From Echinometra lucunter (Eukaryota > Echinodermata > Echinoidea > Camarodonta > Echinometridae): a stretch of 64,000 bases of DNA. This document shows positions 61,546-64,000 of the stretch, piece by piece (the stretch's first letter is position 1; each line of letters begins with the position of its first letter). The stretch covers positions 24,461,492 to 24,525,491 of the forward strand of contig CM057157.1 in NCBI GenBank assembly GCA_029962745.1, in the 5' to 3' direction. A model generated the notes under the pieces. The model did no database searches. It worked only from the letters and a program-made list of their open reading frames with translations, and was not told the DNA's origin. Both the position numbers and the translations under genes were made by a program.

Positions 61546-61851
61546 CAGGGGCGGCGCCACAGGGGGCAGGGCGCCCCCCATCATATTTCAAGAAGAAGAA
61601 GAAGAAGAAGAAGAAGAAAAAGAAGAAGAAGAGGGAGGAGGAGGAGGAGAAGGACTCAAAGAAGAAGAAGAAGAAGAAGAAGAAAGAGTATATGGGAGAG
61701 AGGGCAGGGTCATGCAACTATACGAAAAGACGTTAATCAGTTAATAAACTCACCTGTGGGCCAAGATTTAGACGACGTGCGACGTTGCCATTAACGTGTC
61801 ATCCTCCCCCCCCCCCCCCCCCACCCATCAAAATATCTTGGCGACGCCCTG
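61546..61851. mobile_element. hAT-like element filled with (GAA)n
   Basis: The ends CAGGGGCGGCGCCA and (reverse) CAGGGCGTCGCCAA are inverted, flanked by 8-bp repeats ATTCTAAT and ATTTTAAT (61538-61545, 61852-61859). Inside, (GAA)n and GGAGGA runs give Glu- or Arg-rich false frames. A worn relative lies at 18565. Confidence 0.85.
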
Positions 61852-61859
61852 ATTTTAAT

Positions 61860-62935
61860 ACACTGTCTGGGTTGATTTCATGATGGAATGACATCATTTA
61901 CCATAAATGAGTGTATTATTTCTCGGGCAAGAGGCATCACTCCCCCTTAAAGGCATCCGGTAACTTTGTAGAGGCTTGATCTAATAAATTGTTGAATTTT
62001 TATGTCTGTGTTTTAACAAGATGTTCAGATGTTCAGAAGGATAAATAAACATCCGGGAATATAAAGGTTTTGAAATATAAGATTTATTATCGAGATATCT
62101 GTTACTGAATTCCGCCATTTGCAAAACCAACCTGGGTGTGTTTTGTCTAACACTGCGGACTATGGGTAAAAAAAGGCCTGGTATTTTCGGTCACTTGTAT
62201 ACTTTCACTTTTATGAAGCACATGATAATGTTTGAAGTGTATTTCAGGGCTTCATAATTACGCAATATTACATACACTGATAGTATGTAGGGCCATGCCG
62301 CTCAGATTTGTAAAAGTTACTCGATGTCTTTAAAGCCCGGCATTCAGTGACTTTTACATCTGAACATCTTTATACAACACAGACACCAAAATTCAACAAT
62401 TCATTAAATCATCCCCCACAAAGTTACCAGATCTCTTTAATGTACACTTATTCCTACGAATACAGTTATTTTTTACTAGACATTATCTATGCTCGTGTTA
62501 CTTTAAAATCATTAATTTGTCTTATCATACCAATCCTTACATCATGTACATCTCAGGTTAATGTGTTACCGTATCTAAAGATGGCAACTTGTTTGTGAGC
62601 TCTGTCATAATTGACGATTTCAAGTGGGAAAAAATTCCCAGTAGCAGTATTCCATGTAACCGATCACCCTGAATGATTTAATGAAAGTTGACAATAGAGT
62701 AGAAGTACTCAATTTATCTCTAATTTGAAGTTCCATTATATTTCACTTTTGGACATCGACTATTATGTACATAAAATGATAAAGTGAAAAGAACAAATGT
62801 AAACACTGATGATGGTGGTGGTGATAAAAATAACAATAATGGTAAAATGATAATGATAATAATAATTGTATAAACAAGAAGATTAAGAACAACGACATAA
62901 TGACAATAAGAAGAAAAAGTAGATAATGAAGAAGA
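61860..62935. other. No gene seen
   Basis: AT-rich DNA with short open frames only. Confidence 0.4.
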
Positions 62936-63036
62936 AGGAGGAGGAGGAAGAGAAGAAGAAGAAGAAGAAGAAGAAGAAAAGGAAGAAGAAGAAGAAGAAG
63001 AAGAAGAAGAAGAAGAAGAAGAAGAAGAAGAAGAAT
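62936..63036 (+). repeat. (GAA)n/(AAG)n microsatellite, ~100 nt
   Basis: Directly visible; Ser- and Leu-rich minus frames are artefacts. Confidence 0.95.
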
Positions 63037-63096
63037 GATAATTATAGTAATGTTGATAACTATTAATAACAATGATGATGATCATCATCATAATAA

Positions 63097-63402
63097 CATT
63101 AGTATAGCGCTTGGTATTACGTTTCTAAGCGCTTTTCAAGTAATCAATATTACCCTAGATATTTGATCCAATCTGTATTCCACATTAACTGCACCATCAC
63201 AACACCGACCAGGCGCCATTTTACAAGCGCACACATGCCAATCTGACGTTCACATCCTTCGAACTCTCCATTTAACCCCTGCAGTGGGTGGAGAGTGGCA
63301 AACGTGAATTAATGTCTAACCGAAAGACGTTAGTGTGGGGATTTGAACCTTCAACCCTTCAATTCAGAGTCCAATAAATAAACCACTACACCACGACACC
63401 TG
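63097..63402 (-). mobile_element. tRNA-derived SINE (family 4), minus orientation
   Basis: On the minus strand, an A box (TGGTGTAGTGG) and B box (GGTTCAAATCC) lie in a tRNA-like head. A body of about 220 nt follows, with CGCCTGGTCGG and GGGTAATATTGATTACTTG, ending AAGCGCTATACTAATG and an AT-rich tail. The GCGCTATAC end is shared with the 43795 SINE, but the body differs. Confidence 0.75.
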
Positions 63403-63609
63403 CACCTGTACAAAATTCATTAAATATCATTTTTGTTTTACTGTGCAAATAACAAACAGTAGTTTAACATGCAGGAGTAACTATATTATTTTTCTATATT
63501 CGGTAGAACTTCCTCAGTATGGAAGATTTCTTTGATATGCAGTGTCTCCCAAAAAATGTAAAGACTGTATTATGCGGAAACCTCTTGTTTAAGAGGTCTT
63601 GGTCCTACG

Positions 63610-63631
63610 TCCCCCCCCCCCCCCCCCCCCT
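63610..63631 (+). repeat. Poly-C run
   Basis: About 21 C in a row, passing into a pyrimidine tract that ends TTCCTAG at 63660. Confidence 0.95.
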
Positions 63632-63739
63632 TCCTCCCCACTCTTTCCCCGTCCTTCCTAGAATGGTGTATGGATCTTCGACGGGGAAAAAGAAGCAGAA
63701 AAGGGAGCATTTCGGAAAACAGAAAAGTTGCAACTTGAG

Positions 63740-63745
63740 TTTATT
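63740..63745 (-). terminator. Poly(A) signal after the right-edge minus ORF
   Basis: AATAAA on the minus strand 23 nt after the stop at 63768, followed by a T-rich stretch (ACTTTTCTGTTTTCC) suited to a downstream element. The close spacing supports a genuine 3' end. Confidence 0.4.
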
Positions 63746-63767
63746 TTTAAAGCTGACAAGGACCCTC

Positions 63768-64000
63768 TCAGTTCATCCGAGTGAGGTCCACTTCATTTTT
63801 CGAGGATCCACTTGTCAATCTGTGGTCCTTCTTAGACTGCAGCCTCCCGGTGACTCCCCGAGCCACGCTGTCCAACCAACGTGCTCCGCATCCACGAATA
63901 TCAACTTCATCCCTGCTCCACTGCAAATTCCAAACCTCAGATTTACCTTCTTTCCTTTCCTTGTCTTTCCTTCCTTCGTTTCTTGGACGATTTTCGGTTC
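63768..64000 (-). CDS. 3' end of a minus-strand ORF entering from the right
   Basis: Open on the minus strand from the window edge to TGA at 63770-63768, 76 residues visible. It begins with a charged linker (RNEGRKDKERKEGK) and continues VWNLQWSRDEVDIRG, CGARWLDSVARGVTGRLQS, ending DLTRMN. The N-terminal part lies outside. Base composition is richer in GC than the surrounding DNA. AATAAA follows 23-28 nt after the stop, then T-rich DNA, as in a 3' UTR. The RWLDSV stretch faintly recalls the C-terminal ends of some non-LTR retrotransposon proteins (RWLDG-type), so it may be a repeat ORF rather than a host gene. The plus strand is also open here, so the coding strand is not certain. Confidence 0.42.
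   Translation of the reverse strand, partial: TENRPRNEGRKDKERKEGKSEVWNLQWSRDEVDIRGCGARWLDSVARGVTGRLQSKKDHRLTSGSSKNEVDLTRMN

Larger units (their letters stand above)
63662..64000 (+). other. Overlapping plus-strand open frame at window edge
   Basis: Immediately after a pyrimidine-rich acceptor-like tract (CTCTTTCCCCGTCCTTCCTAG) the plus strand has ATG at 63662 and stays open for 113 codons to the window end, rich in Ser, Pro and basic residues. A second frame starting at 63661 reads NGVWIFDGEKEAEKGAFRKT and stops at 63783. Both overlap the minus-strand ORF with its poly(A) signal, so at most one is real. I rank the minus strand first. Confidence 0.2.

Noticed and set aside
62720..63091. Poly-Ser and poly-Leu minus-strand frames
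   Set aside because: Translations of the (GAA)n microsatellite.

Overview
The window looks like intron-rich, AT-rich nuclear DNA from a marine invertebrate animal. I favour a deuterostome such as an echinoderm, but that is inference. The signs are small exons with GT-AG borders, tRNA-derived SINEs, many short inverted-repeat DNA elements, hAT-type elements with 8-bp target duplications, a non-LTR reverse-transcriptase remnant, and very frequent poly-C/poly-G and (TC)n runs. There is no bacterial or viral gene density. Most open frames of 60-120 codons sit in repeats or low-complexity DNA and are not genes.

The best gene is on the minus strand and runs right to left: a prepropeptide for a small secreted cysteine-rich peptide. 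A promoter-like block (CRE, inverted CCAAT, TATA-like) lies at 53258-53427. It is followed by an ATG-free leader exon ending at a consensus donor (52897), a signal-peptide exon whose ATG directly follows an acceptor (17039-16973), two mini-exons (4828-4778 and 4113-4081), a 48-nt exon (3143-3096) and a terminal exon (2528-2356). Every coding junction is phase 1, so the exons join in one frame. The product would be 123 residues: signal peptide, propeptide with KR and KK sites, and an 8-Cys domain made of two similar 4-Cys halves. The whole transcription unit would span about 51 kb. Two further phase-1-compatible minus-strand exons near 5.1-5.6 kb could be alternative ends. The leader, the mini-exons and the alternative ends are increasingly inferential, in that order.

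A second minus-strand gene (or long repeat ORF) enters from the right edge and stops at 63768, with AATAAA just downstream. On the plus strand there are scattered exon-like segments (323, 7002, 9670, 19040, 19440, 29560, 33535, 45199, 51324, 51697, 60660). They have plausible splice sites and single open frames but no recognisable family, and they are reported as separate low-confidence candidates.

The rest is repeats. A tandem 161-bp duplication lies at 0.7-1.06 kb. hAT-like elements lie at 3.6, 18.6, 35.4 (one nested in another) and 61.5 kb. A 21-bp-period palindrome lies at 9.2 kb, a minisatellite interrupted by a MITE and a SINE at 10.3-11.2 kb, and a LINE remnant at 14.6-15.8 kb. Large hairpin elements lie at 17.1-18.5, 27.1-28.0, 30.7, 40.1 and 54.2 kb. 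A dimeric satellite lies at 36.5-37.3 kb, a near-perfect ~254-bp-arm palindrome with Penelope-like sequence at 48.3-48.85 kb, an exon-containing 379-bp tandem duplication at 51.2-51.9 kb, and SINEs at 10.7, 17.7, 26.7, 43.8 and 63.1 kb.
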